A program made the translations under genes and the position numbers. Shown one piece after another: positions 34,790-43,634 of a stretch of DNA of 47,135 bases. How positions within the stretch are numbered: position 1 is the stretch's first letter; the number at the start of each line of letters is the position of its first letter. This DNA comes from Sulfurimonas sp. (GTDB lineage: Bacteria; Campylobacterota; Campylobacteria; Campylobacterales; Sulfurimonadaceae), in the NCBI GenBank assembly GCA_026988245.1, contig JALSLR010000064.1, positions 1 to 47,135 on the forward strand, written 5' to 3'. The notes beneath the pieces were generated by a model. It was not told the DNA's origin. It saw only the letters and a program-made list of their open reading frames with translations, and did not search any database.

Positions 34790-35926
34790 TTAATTGAGAT
34801 AAGAGGTGACTTTTATAGCTTGCGCATGTTCATACACATCATGCACTCGCAAATACTGCGCTCCATTACGTATCGCTTCTAAGTGAAGTGCAAGTGTCCC
34901 CCCTAGTCTGTTCTCAACACCGCTCTTACTCATTTTATCTATCATAGATTTTCTTGAAGCACCTATAAGCAAGGGCTCTCCAAGAGTTTTAAAATGTTCT
35001 AAATTTTTTATAAGTTCTAAATTATGCTCTAAAGTTTTTCCAAACCCTATCCCTACATCTAATATAAAATTTTCAACCCCCATACCTCTAGCTCTAGCTA
35101 CTCTTTGTTCAAAAAACTGATATATTTCGCTTAAAATGTTTGTATAGTTTGGATTTATTTGCATAGACGATGGTGTCCCTTGCATATGCATGAGCACTAC
35201 TGTTGCCTTATAACTAGCACAAAGTTTTATCACTTCCTCATCTTCTAAACCTCTTATATCATTCACTATGCTAAAGCCACTCTCTAGTGCTTGTTTAATC
35301 ACGATAGGCTCAGAAGAATCTATAGAAAACTTCACTTTTTGATATATCTTTTTTTCTTTTATGATTGAAAGTATTGGTTTAACTCGTTGAAGTTCCTCTT
35401 GCGCACTAACATTCGTAGAATTTGGAGCTGAAGAAACTCCCCCAATATCGATAATAGAAGCACCCTCTTTTATCATAGTATATATTCTTTCAATAGCATC
35501 TTCCTCGATAAAACGTGAGCCACTAAAAAAACTATCGTCATTAGCATTAATGACACCCATTATTTCAACTTTGTCAACACTTTTTATCTTTAAAAATAAA
35601 GATAATTTTTTTGCTAATTCTTTTAAGCCAAAAGGTTGCATCAACTCTTTTTTACTAAGTTTATAAAGTTGCGCAGATGTTGCTATGAGTAAACAATCAA
35701 CTTCAGGATCTTTAGCGATCACCGTTCCACGAGGAACTGCTAAATCAGCTCCAATACTTAAAGCATCTTGCTTTAAAATATTTGCAGCACCTACATGTAA
35801 CTTTTTAATACTAATGATATGTATTTTTGCTTTTTGAGATAGTATTTCTACTCCACCATCATCTACCCCAAGATTTTTAAGAATAGTTTTGATATCAAGA
35901 GAACTATTGAGTTTTTCAATCTCCAT
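34790..35926 (-). CDS. folP: Dihydropteroate synthase
   Basis: A 378-residue TIM-barrel enzyme joining pABA to the pterin pyrophosphate. The barrel starts at MGVINANDDSFFSGS (about 124), where the common 'TPDSF' reads 'NDDSF', followed by GASIIDIGG, VKFSIDSS, FSIVNDIRG, MHMQGTPSSMQ, LDVGIGFGKT and GASRKSM. About 120 residues before the barrel form an N-terminal domain typical of Campylobacterota FolP. The start overlaps holB by 11 nt. Last gene of the rppH-lysC-hobA-holB-folP operon. Confidence 0.93.
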   Translation of the reverse strand: MEIEKLNSSLDIKTILKNLGVDDGGVEILSQKAKIHIISIKKLHVGAANILKQDALSIGADLAVPRGTVIAKDPEVDCLLIATSAQLYKLSKKELMQPFGLKELAKKLSLFLKIKSVDKVEIMGVINANDDSFFSGSRFIEEDAIERIYTMIKEGASIIDIGGVSSAPNSTNVSAQEELQRVKPILSIIKEKKIYQKVKFSIDSSEPIVIKQALESGFSIVNDIRGLEDEEVIKLCASYKATVVLMHMQGTPSSMQINPNYTNILSEIYQFFEQRVARARGMGVENFILDVGIGFGKTLEHNLELIKNLEHFKTLGEPLLIGASRKSMIDKMSKSGVENRLGGTLALHLEAIRNGAQYLRVHDVYEHAQAIKVTSYLN

Positions 35927-36536
35927 GAATAAATCCCATAAGAACTAAAGCCAAAACAGATTGTGGACGAGAGTTTAACTCTAAGAGTTTATATGCTTTA
36001 GCAAAATTATCTAACTGCGATGTAGTGAGTATGAGTTTATCAATCTCTGTAGCACGTTTATAAATTCCTTCGACTAAGACCTTAGCATCATTTTTAGAAA
36101 TTCTAGCATTTTCTTTTAAGAACGTAAATACTTCACCATAATCAACTCTAGATAAACTTATATTTACAATATTTTCTTCATGTCTCACTTCACCATGAAT
36201 AATAGGCAAGCGAGAGCGAATAGTTGGTAAAAGATTTGCTTTAGTTGGAGTGATGATGATAAATACTATGTTTCTAGGAGGTTCTTCAAGAATTTTCAAT
36301 AAAGAGTTTTGTGCTTCTTTTGTGAACTCTTTAGAACCAAATATTATGTATTTACTTTGAGATTCACTGATATACGCTTCTGCTATAACTGCTTTTGCAT
36401 GTTCCAACTTAAACTTCTCTTCTTCGATAAAACTAATAACACGAAAGGGCTTGAATCTATCAACAAATTTTAAATACGCATCTTCTATATCATGCGTTAT
36501 ATATATATGAGCTTGAGAAGATTCACGAAGTAACAT
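35916..36536 (-). CDS. holB: DNA polymerase III delta' subunit
   Basis: A 206-residue short delta'-like clamp-loader subunit. It has the ILEEPPRNIVFIIIT and LLPTIRSRLPII segments (sensor/'SRC' region) of the family but no Walker A, as expected for delta'. It lacks the zinc module and is shorter than E. coli HolB, as is usual in this phylum. The gene overlaps hobA (14 nt) and folP (11 nt). Confidence 0.88.
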   Translation of the reverse strand: MLLRESSQAHIYITHDIEDAYLKFVDRFKPFRVISFIEEEKFKLEHAKAVIAEAYISESQSKYIIFGSKEFTKEAQNSLLKILEEPPRNIVFIIITPTKANLLPTIRSRLPIIHGEVRHEENIVNISLSRVDYGEVFTFLKENARISKNDAKVLVEGIYKRATEIDKLILTTSQLDNFAKAYKLLELNSRPQSVLALVLMGFIHGD

Positions 36537-37071
36537 CTACCTCTCCAAACAATGCAGCATTAAGAGAAAGATCTAGTTGACGGTAAATTTGAAGGAGTTT
36601 TATGTCTAAGTTTTTATCGTAACTTTTTAACATAAAACTATTGGAATACTCCTCGTCAAATATCCAAAAATAACTGTTGTCCTTTCTTTTTGCTATATCA
36701 GCACGTTTATCATCACCACACCCAATATACCAAAAGAGATACTCCTCTTTGTACGAAAGGGAGAGCATATCCTCAAGCATATCTATCATCTCTCCTCCAC
36801 TCGTTGTATCATAATGAGCAAATAAAGAATCAATACTTACAATGGGAACAAGTGGACGTTCAAGTCGTGATGAGTTCATATTGGTTAGTATATATTTCTC
36901 TAGCCATTTTCTAGAGTTATCTGTTATTAAGATGATTGTTTTACCAGCTAAAATTTGCTCTAAAGCTAGGGAGGTACTCGTTGCCCAATCAAAACGATGC
37001 TCTTCCAACCAAGATAAAGAAGCACCCTCTTCTCTTAAGGTATCGAGACTCCATTGAGCAAATTCAACCAT
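36523..37071 (-). CDS. hobA: DnaA-interacting initiation protein HobA
   Basis: A 182-residue epsilon-specific protein; in Helicobacter pylori HobA tetramers bind DnaA domain I-II and help assemble DnaA at the origin (functional analogue of DiaA). The sequence starts MVEFAQWSLDTLREEGASLSW and has the Rossmann-like segment TIILITDNSRKWLEKYI. The order lysC-hobA-holB-folP is the same as in Helicobacter, which supports the name. It lies 4 nt after the lysC stop. Confidence 0.9.
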   Translation of the reverse strand: MVEFAQWSLDTLREEGASLSWLEEHRFDWATSTSLALEQILAGKTIILITDNSRKWLEKYILTNMNSSRLERPLVPIVSIDSLFAHYDTTSGGEMIDMLEDMLSLSYKEEYLFWYIGCGDDKRADIAKRKDNSYFWIFDEEYSNSFMLKSYDKNLDIKLLQIYRQLDLSLNAALFGEVDVTS

Positions 37072-37075
37072 GATG

Positions 37076-38287
37076 TTATTTATCTAACTCATAAGTTGCG
37101 TGTAGTCCACGAACAGCAAGTTCAGCATATTTTTCATCTATTACCATAGAAACTTTTATCTCAGATGTTGAAATCATGTTTATATTGATGTTGTTCTCAG
37201 CCATAGTTGAAAAAGCACGTGCAGCTACACCAGCATGAGACTTCATACCAACACCAACTACAGAGACTTTACAGATGTTTTCATTGTAAGAATCATCTTT
37301 GATATCACCTTTTGCCACAAATGCATCTACAACGCTCTTAGCATCATTGAGTTCAGCAACTGGTACAGTGAAGTCAATATTTGTAGTCCCATCTTGTGCT
37401 TTATTTTGAATAATAACATCAATATTTACTTCCGCCTCAGCAAGACGATTAAAAATATCAGATGCTATACCTGGTTTATCTATCACACCTATGAGTGAGA
37501 TACGTGCTTGATTTCTGTCTAATGCTATGCCGCTTACTAGTGGTGCTTCCATAATATTTTCTTCCTTAGTTATTAAAGTTCCCTCTTCATTTGAAAAAGA
37601 TGTTCGTGTGACTAGATTTACATTGAGTTTTTTTGCCATCTCAACAGAACGATTTTGCAATACTTTTGCACCAAGTGATGCTAACTCCAACATCTCATCA
37701 TAAGAGATTTTGTCTAGCTTTTTAGCCTTAGGCTCTATTCGTGGATCAGTAGTATATATACCAGAAACATCAGTATATATCTCACACAAGTCAGCACCAA
37801 TAGCACCAGCAATAGCTACTGCTGACAAATCGCTTCCTCCACGACCAAGTGTTGTGATATCTCCAGCATAATTAACACCTTGAAAACCTGCTACAACGAT
37901 AATTCTACCCTCTTGAATATTTGCCCTCATCACCTCAGGGTTAATCTCTTCTATACGTGCTTTCGTATGAGAGTCATCTGTAATTATCCCTGCTTTTCTT
38001 CCTGTCATAGCTACTGTTTTATGTCCCATCTCGTTTAGTGCGATGCTAAGAAGTGAAGCAGTAACTCTTTCTCCTGAACTAAGAAGCATATCCATCTCAG
38101 CTTTACTTGGGTTTTTAGAAAAATTCTCCGCATAACCTACAAGCTTATTTGTTTCTCCACTCATAGCAGAGACAACAACTATCACATCGTTACCCTCTTT
38201 TTTTGTAGCACTTACTCGCTTAGCCACATTTGCTATGCGGTCTAAGTCACCAACACTTGTTCCACCAAATTTTTGAACTATTAACAT
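37076..38287 (-). CDS. lysC: Aspartate kinase
   Basis: A 403-residue enzyme for the first step of the Lys/Thr/Met/diaminopimelate pathway. The kinase domain starts IVQKFGGTSVGD and contains MTGRKAGIITDDSH and FQGVNYAGDITTLGRGGSD; two ACT domains follow from about 260 (SLIGVIDKPGIAS and VSVVGVGMKSHAG), which usually bind lysine for feedback inhibition. It is 1 nt after the rppH stop. Motif copies: 37337 and 38042, and a GATGCTAAC variant at 37677. Confidence 0.96.
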   Translation of the reverse strand: MLIVQKFGGTSVGDLDRIANVAKRVSATKKEGNDVIVVVSAMSGETNKLVGYAENFSKNPSKAEMDMLLSSGERVTASLLSIALNEMGHKTVAMTGRKAGIITDDSHTKARIEEINPEVMRANIQEGRIIVVAGFQGVNYAGDITTLGRGGSDLSAVAIAGAIGADLCEIYTDVSGIYTTDPRIEPKAKKLDKISYDEMLELASLGAKVLQNRSVEMAKKLNVNLVTRTSFSNEEGTLITKEENIMEAPLVSGIALDRNQARISLIGVIDKPGIASDIFNRLAEAEVNIDVIIQNKAQDGTTNIDFTVPVAELNDAKSVVDAFVAKGDIKDDSYNENICKVSVVGVGMKSHAGVAARAFSTMAENNININMISTSEIKVSMVIDEKYAELAVRGLHATYELDK

Positions 38288-38758
38288 CTATAAATAATCC
38301 TCTTTTTTAAAATAATTAATGACTTTTTCATATACATCTTGTTTAAATGATGCACTTAGCTCCAAAACCTCATCAACTTTAACAAATTTAAAATCATCAA
38401 ATTCTGGATGTGCTGTTTGAATGTTTATCTTAGCATCATTACCCAGTTTAAGAAGAAAATATCTTTGCGTTTGGCCAACAAATGGGGTCATTTTAGCAGC
38501 TATCTTCGGTGGAAAGTCATAAGAGATCCACTCAGGATACTCAGCTATGATAGTCGCATCACGTGTACCTATCTCTTCTTCAAGTTCACGAAAAAGTGCC
38601 TCTTGAACTTCTTCCCCCTCATCTATCCCACCTTGAGGAAACTGCCATACATTGTGCAAGTCAGTTCTCTGTGCTATAAATATCTCTTTTTTAAGAGGGT
38701 ATGATGATGACACTAATATCATCGCTACATTTGGGCGATATAAATCTTTTTTATTCAT
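38288..38758 (-). CDS. rppH: RNA pyrophosphohydrolase (Nudix)
   Basis: A 156-residue Nudix hydrolase with the complete box GGIDEGEEVQEALFRELEEE, followed by IG. The FPQGGID and YRPNVAMI segments match RppH, which removes pyrophosphate from mRNA 5' ends and triggers decay. First gene of the rppH-lysC-hobA-holB-folP operon, with a TATAAT promoter (38785-38790) about 27 nt upstream. Confidence 0.92.
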   Translation of the reverse strand: MNKKDLYRPNVAMILVSSSYPLKKEIFIAQRTDLHNVWQFPQGGIDEGEEVQEALFRELEEEIGTRDATIIAEYPEWISYDFPPKIAAKMTPFVGQTQRYFLLKLGNDAKINIQTAHPEFDDFKFVKVDEVLELSASFKQDVYEKVINYFKKEDYL

Positions 38759-38784
38759 TATTTACTCTGTATTTTAATACCGCG

Positions 38785-38790
38785 ATTATA
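38785..38790 (-). promoter_or_regulatory. -10 box of the rppH-lysC-hobA-holB-folP operon
   Basis: On the minus strand TATAAT directly preceded by TG (TATG-TATAAT). The divergent gene at 38827 has its own -10-like hexamer 25 nt away on the plus strand. Confidence 0.55.
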
Positions 38791-38814
38791 CATAAATAGC
38801 TATTAAACAAAGAT

Positions 38815-38820
38815 TACAGT
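38815..38820 (+). promoter_or_regulatory. -10-like box 6 nt before the start at 38827
   Basis: TACAGT followed by ACACTT and the ATG. No Shine-Dalgarno sequence is present, so the transcript is probably leaderless. Confidence 0.35.
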
Positions 38821-38826
38821 ACACTT

Positions 38827-39606
38827 ATGTCTATGAAACTTTTAGGCATATTACTCTTTTTGGTACTTTTTAGTATCTCTATCATAGCTCAAGAGATATC
38901 ATATAAACGCATATACATAGGCTATACTTTAGAAAAAAAGTATATTGACTCCATCTACGCGATATTGCATCCTATGGATATCCCTATCTATATAGAAAAA
39001 AAAGACAAGAGATATAACATCTATTCTCAAAAATATTTAATAGATGATGCTAAGATAAAAGATGATTTAAAAACAATCCAAACAAAATTTAAAAATGCTA
39101 AAATACTCATTCATCAAAAAACAGAAGATGATCATTTTCAACTTAACTTATCTGTTGGTTCTTCAAGAGTGCATCTCAAGCAAAATTATGATCTCAACAA
39201 AAAGTTTATCCTAAATTATGAAGTTGCACTAAGTTATTTACTCACTCAAAACACTTCGTTTTCTTTTGCTTACCTCGATTCATCGCAAGAAGAGATTACA
39301 ATAGAAAATATTTATCTAGGGCTCAACTACACCTTTTATCCGATGCACAACTTCTACATACTTCTTGGCTTATTAGGTGGCTACTCTAACTTAGAATTTG
39401 ACAATGCTAAAAATACAAAAAAAAGCACTTCAACACTTTTTGGTCTCAAGAATAAATTTGGATATAAACTTAACGAAAATTTAGATATATTTATACAATA
39501 CAATGGTATTTATTTTGATCATGTTGTTTATGTAGAAGATTCTCTCTTACATATCAATTTTAATTACATAAATAACATTACGGTAGGTTTAGGAATGAAG
39601 TTTTAA
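38827..39606 (+). CDS. Putative outer-membrane beta-barrel protein of the M6 protease operon
   Basis: A 259-residue protein with a signal peptide (residues about 1-22). A mixed N-terminal region (30-95, Lys/Tyr-rich) precedes a beta-strand-rich half with alternating aromatic residues that ends VGLGMKF, a terminal Phe typical of outer-membrane barrels. The stop (TAATG) overlaps the protease start by 1 nt. It may anchor or export the protease; this is inference. A second ATG 6 nt in (MKLLG) is an alternative start. Confidence 0.75.
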   Translation: MSMKLLGILLFLVLFSISIIAQEISYKRIYIGYTLEKKYIDSIYAILHPMDIPIYIEKKDKRYNIYSQKYLIDDAKIKDDLKTIQTKFKNAKILIHQKTEDDHFQLNLSVGSSRVHLKQNYDLNKKFILNYEVALSYLLTQNTSFSFAYLDSSQEEITIENIYLGLNYTFYPMHNFYILLGLLGGYSNLEFDNAKNTKKSTSTLFGLKNKFGYKLNENLDIFIQYNGIYFDHVVYVEDSLLHINFNYINNITVGLGMKF

Positions 39607-41018
39607 TGTCTATTGCAAAATTGTTATTATTTTCACTTTTATTGTTTCTCTTGAATGCTTGTAGCATTGATGATGGAAGTGTTACTCAAGTAGACACTAT
39701 CCCGATAGCTACAACAGACACTAACACCACAACAGATACAAATACTACAACAGATACAAATACAACTACCATCATTGAACCTTACCAAGTTACAAAAGTA
39801 TCTATACCAACAGTTGTAATCATTATGAATTGGACAGACTATAGTGAGAGTAACACAACTCTTTGGTATAACAAATTTTTTAACCACTCTACAAAGTCTG
39901 TAAATCAATGGTATGATGAAGCTTTAGGAGGGGAGTATGAACTCTCACCTGTTAGTGAGTCTTCAGGTACGATAAACGATGGTATCATCATGGTTACTAT
40001 GGGCATAGCACATCCTGGAGACTCAAATGATACTATTTTTAGAGATACACATATAAGCAACGCTATACAAGATACAGAAGTAGTAAACAATATGGACTTT
40101 ACCCTCTATGATACAAACTCTGATGGGATACTTTCAAACAAAGAGTTACAAATCATCTTTATTGTCGCTGGAGGAGAGGCATCATTTGGTGATTCTCAAG
40201 CTAGTTCTATCTGGGCACATGCTTGGTCTTATGATTCTACTTCTACTCTAAAAGTGGATGGTATGCTTGTTATGCGAACAGATGCAAATAGTTCTTTAAG
40301 TGGAAAATATGCAAGATTTGGAGCGAACCATGGTACACACAGTGCTACCATTGGAATTATTGTCCATGAGATAGGACACTCATTTTTCAATCTTGGTGAT
40401 TATTATAATGATAATGTGGGTAATGGAAGTGGTCTTGGCTGGTATGATGTTATGAGTGGTGGTTCTTGGGCAAGTAAAGTCTCTGATAGTTATTCAGGAG
40501 AGACTCCTACACAACTTAGTGTTTTTAATAAAATAGATGCAAATCTTGACTTAAATGTCAGCGACATTAATAGCTCTACAAATGTAACTTTACGATGCTC
40601 TTCAAGAGAGTTTATAAAACTTCTTACCTCAAAATCAAACGAATACTTTTTAATAGAGTGCAGAGATACTGCAAAAACCTACTCAGATATCTCATTTAAT
40701 AATGCTGATAATACTTTTAGTGAAAACAAGCTTTTCATGATGGCTTATCATGTCGATACAAACAAAGCAGACAATACAGAAGATGGTGCTCAAACAAGTA
40801 CAAACCACTATAAAGTAGCCCTCATAGAGAAAGACACTGCTACCCTTATGACAGCTACTTCAAACATAAATGCTGATTATAATGATGTCTATCTTGTTGG
40901 GGACACCATTAACACCAGTGCTACATTTTTATATGATGGTTCTGCAACAAACTATGCATTAGAGGTTTTATCTCAAGATACAACAAATAGAACAATGACT
41001 CTAGGCATAACAAAATAA
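39606..41018 (+). CDS. M6-family metalloprotease, lipoprotein
   Basis: A 470-residue secreted protease. The lipobox LNAC places the lipidated cysteine at C19. A TDTNTT repeat linker (37-54) follows, then the catalytic domain with a Ca-binding-like loop DTNSDGILSNKE (169-180), zinc site H254-E-I-G-H258 and D265 (HEIGHSFFNLGDYY), and the Met-turn-like DVMSGGSW (281-288), all as in M6 peptidases (immune inhibitor A type). The N-terminal domain normally ahead of the M6 catalytic domain is absent here; a look-alike is encoded by the next gene. It overlaps the upstream OMP gene by 1 nt. Confidence 0.85.
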   Translation: MSIAKLLLFSLLLFLLNACSIDDGSVTQVDTIPIATTDTNTTTDTNTTTDTNTTTIIEPYQVTKVSIPTVVIIMNWTDYSESNTTLWYNKFFNHSTKSVNQWYDEALGGEYELSPVSESSGTINDGIIMVTMGIAHPGDSNDTIFRDTHISNAIQDTEVVNNMDFTLYDTNSDGILSNKELQIIFIVAGGEASFGDSQASSIWAHAWSYDSTSTLKVDGMLVMRTDANSSLSGKYARFGANHGTHSATIGIIVHEIGHSFFNLGDYYNDNVGNGSGLGWYDVMSGGSWASKVSDSYSGETPTQLSVFNKIDANLDLNVSDINSSTNVTLRCSSREFIKLLTSKSNEYFLIECRDTAKTYSDISFNNADNTFSENKLFMMAYHVDTNKADNTEDGAQTSTNHYKVALIEKDTATLMTATSNINADYNDVYLVGDTINTSATFLYDGSATNYALEVLSQDTTNRTMTLGITK

Positions 41019-41029
41019 AAGGAAAAGAG

Positions 41030-41404
41030 ATGTATACAAAAATATTTTTACTCATTAGCTTACAAGTAGCACTCTATTCAGCACCAGCTATCTCTGGACT
41101 GAGAATATTTACACAAGCAGATGGTACACAGTTTATCGGTGAGCTCAAAGGTGACTCCTCTTTTCACTGGATTCAAAGTAATGGAGAGATTATTATATAT
41201 AATCCAGATGATAAATTTTACTATAAAGCTGTTATCACCAGGGACAAAGGACTAGTCTCTACAGGGATCAAACCAAAAGCTCTCTCTAAAACGCAACAAG
41301 CATCATCATTGAAACAAGTCAAACAAAAAGATATATCCCAAGAAGATAAATTGAACTTACGTTTACTCAATAAAAAAATTAAATCTAAAAATCATCCACA
41401 ATAA
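41030..41404 (+). CDS. Stand-alone M6-protease N-terminal-like domain, secreted
   Basis: A 124-residue protein with a signal peptide (1-17). Residues about 22-80 (TQADGTQFIGELKGDSSFHW, then a Gly/Ile and Tyr-Tyr-rich stretch) resemble the 'QPDGT...L.GDE..HW' domain found at the N-terminus of many M6 proteases. The rest is basic and helical. It lies 11 nt after the protease stop, so it may be a separately made propeptide, chaperone or inhibitor of that protease. The resemblance is by eye only. It converges on the GGDEF/EAL gene with 3 nt between. Confidence 0.7.
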   Translation: MYTKIFLLISLQVALYSAPAISGLRIFTQADGTQFIGELKGDSSFHWIQSNGEIIIYNPDDKFYYKAVITRDKGLVSTGIKPKALSKTQQASSLKQVKQKDISQEDKLNLRLLNKKIKSKNHPQ

Positions 41405-41407
41405 AGT

Positions 41408-43564
41408 CTAGATTTCATCAAAAGCAAGGTTGAGTTCAGTGGGGCTTTTAGGTTCACAGTAGTAATAGCCTTGAGAATAGTCAATCCCTAAGTCTTGAAC
41501 TATCTGTGCTATCTCATCGGAACTTACAAATTCAGCTATGGTTTTCATGCCAGAATCTTTTGTAAAGGAGACTAGAGATTTGACAATATTTAATACATTG
41601 TTATCACTATGTAGTTTTTCAATCAAACTTCCATCAATTTTAATATAATCAATATTAAGTAAAAGGATATTGGTAAAATTAGAATACCCACTTCCAAAGT
41701 CATCTATGGAAACCTTACAGCCATAAGACTTAATCATTAAGATAAAATCTTCAACAAGTTTATACTCAAGTATCTCTTCTGATTCTACTATCTCAAAAGT
41801 AATACCCTCTCCTCCGTACTTATCAAGTCTATTTTTTATATACTTTATCATACTTGGTGACATAATATTTTCATAGGTAACGTTAAGAGAAATTTTAATA
41901 CGGTTTTTGCTGTATACATTAAAAACCTTTTGCATCATCTGCTTAGTAAAAGCTTCAAAACTTTTATCCTCTTTAGATTCATTTAAAAAATGGTACGGGC
42001 TGACTACCTCTCCTTCATCATTTATAAGACGGGCTAAAGCCTCGTATTTGAAAATCTCTCCTGTTTTGGCGTCTACTATTGGTTGAAAATAAGGAATAAT
42101 TCCACCTTCGATAAGTGCTTTTTTATAGACACGCATTCTTGCCATTACATCAACTTGGGCAGATTGATTATGGCTTACTTCATCGTAAATGATAAATGAC
42201 TTTTTTTTCAAAATAGCCTCTTGTAAAACTATATCTGCATGATTTAATATATGTGTAATTCCATAAGATATACCTGCTGTAAAGGTTACTAAAGAGTCAT
42301 TCGCATCTTCAAAATTTTCTATATCTATCATAGTATCTTCTAAAATCGAGTACTTGATAAGAGAAAGGTACTTCTCATGTAAACTTTCTTTAGAAACAAG
42401 TATCGCAAATTCTTGAAAGTTTAAATTATAAAGAGTTGCTTCCTCATCGAGTAAAAGCCTATGCAATTTTTCAGATTTTTGCGCAATAATACTTGTCACT
42501 CCATTAATTCCATAAATATTTTTAAGTGTATTTATATGGTTGAGATGAAGAAGTATAAGCATAGAGTTTTCTTCAAGCAAAGATATATCATGTACAAGTA
42601 TTTCTCTACTTGGTAGGGCTGAAATCAGACGAAAATCCTGTTCATGAGTAGTACCAATATCATTGACGTCAAAAACAGCTTGATTTTTTCCATTATTTTT
42701 TGCTTTGAGTAAATTTATATCTGCTAAACTCAACATCTCTGATGTACTAATACGATGGATACTTGTATCTAGACTTACTATACCCGCCGATACAGTTAAA
42801 ATATCTGACACTTCACTCTCTACGTGTTTAATCTTCAAAGATTTTATCGCATCAAAAACACTCTCTATGAGCGCTCTTAAATACCCTGCATTTTCTTTTT
42901 GAACTATAATGGCAAATTCACCACCATTTATCCTAAAAAGTTTTTTAACATCTACGTATTTGTTCTCTTTTATAGCACTTCCAACCTCACAAATAACCTT
43001 ATCACCCATCAGATTACCATGGTTTTTGTTATAGCTTTTAAAGTTGTCTATATCTACAAGAATCAAAGAAAATATTTCATTATTTTTGATAGATTCAAAA
43101 AGGCTTTGCTTTAAATAGATATCAAAATAACCCCGATTATAAAGATGGGTCAACGGATCCGTAATAGAAATCTCTTGGAGTCTTTTTTGATGTGTAATAT
43201 CTTGAAGAATGCACATATAAGCTATTTTTTGGCCATTTTCATCATTAAGTGGGCTAATAGTTGCATCTAAGTAAAACTCTTGAGCGGAGCTGTTTAGATT
43301 TTTAATTTCTCCTTTAAAAATATGCCCTAAACGTAAGTTTTCTTTTGCTTGGACTATAAACGAAGTATGCAACTCTCTGCTTGGAAAAAATTTATAGCGA
43401 CTTTTTGCCGTACTTAAGTGTTCATAACCCAAAAAATCTACAAATGCTTTAGACGCATCTATCATAATGAAATCTAAATCTAGAATACAAGTTAAAACAA
43501 ATTTATCAAAAATTGTATTTTTTTGATCTTGTATTGCTAAACTTTTGTGCGTTGCATGTTGCAT
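41408..43564 (-). CDS. PAS-GGDEF-GGDEF-EAL cyclic-di-GMP protein, probably a phosphodiesterase
   Basis: 718 residues. An N-terminal PAS domain (about 15-130, ending in QDITHQKRLQEIS) precedes a GGDEF domain (TDPLTHLYNRGYFD, signature NGGEF in place of GGDEF), a second GGDEF-fold domain whose signature region reads LNFQEF, and a C-terminal EAL domain (from about 465). The EAL domain has KYEALARL, SLNVTYEN, EIVESEEI, SIDDFGSGYSN, DYIKIDGSLI, TIAEFV and SQGYYY, so the catalytic residues appear complete. It most likely hydrolyses c-di-GMP; both GGDEF domains look inactive and may be regulatory. AAGG precedes the ATG. Confidence 0.88.
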   Translation of the reverse strand: MQHATHKSLAIQDQKNTIFDKFVLTCILDLDFIMIDASKAFVDFLGYEHLSTAKSRYKFFPSRELHTSFIVQAKENLRLGHIFKGEIKNLNSSAQEFYLDATISPLNDENGQKIAYMCILQDITHQKRLQEISITDPLTHLYNRGYFDIYLKQSLFESIKNNEIFSLILVDIDNFKSYNKNHGNLMGDKVICEVGSAIKENKYVDVKKLFRINGGEFAIIVQKENAGYLRALIESVFDAIKSLKIKHVESEVSDILTVSAGIVSLDTSIHRISTSEMLSLADINLLKAKNNGKNQAVFDVNDIGTTHEQDFRLISALPSREILVHDISLLEENSMLILLHLNHINTLKNIYGINGVTSIIAQKSEKLHRLLLDEEATLYNLNFQEFAILVSKESLHEKYLSLIKYSILEDTMIDIENFEDANDSLVTFTAGISYGITHILNHADIVLQEAILKKKSFIIYDEVSHNQSAQVDVMARMRVYKKALIEGGIIPYFQPIVDAKTGEIFKYEALARLINDEGEVVSPYHFLNESKEDKSFEAFTKQMMQKVFNVYSKNRIKISLNVTYENIMSPSMIKYIKNRLDKYGGEGITFEIVESEEILEYKLVEDFILMIKSYGCKVSIDDFGSGYSNFTNILLLNIDYIKIDGSLIEKLHSDNNVLNIVKSLVSFTKDSGMKTIAEFVSSDEIAQIVQDLGIDYSQGYYYCEPKSPTELNLAFDEI

Positions 43565-43622
43565 ATAAATAAAACCTTATAGTTATAAAAAAGTAATTAC
43601 CTCATATTAGTATATTATTGGT

Positions 43623-43628
43623 TACAAT
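43623..43628 (+). promoter_or_regulatory. -10 box 6 nt before the hemW start
   Basis: TACAAT, then TTGCTT and the ATG at 43635. There is no ribosome binding site upstream, so the mRNA is predicted to be leaderless. Confidence 0.45.
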
Positions 43629-43634
43629 TTGCTT

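Noticed and set aside
39714..39767. Possible CRISPR or tandem-repeat array
   Set aside because: This is a coding (ACA/GAT-rich) Thr/Asp/Asn linker of the lipoprotein protease, three units of about 18 nt, with no spacers.
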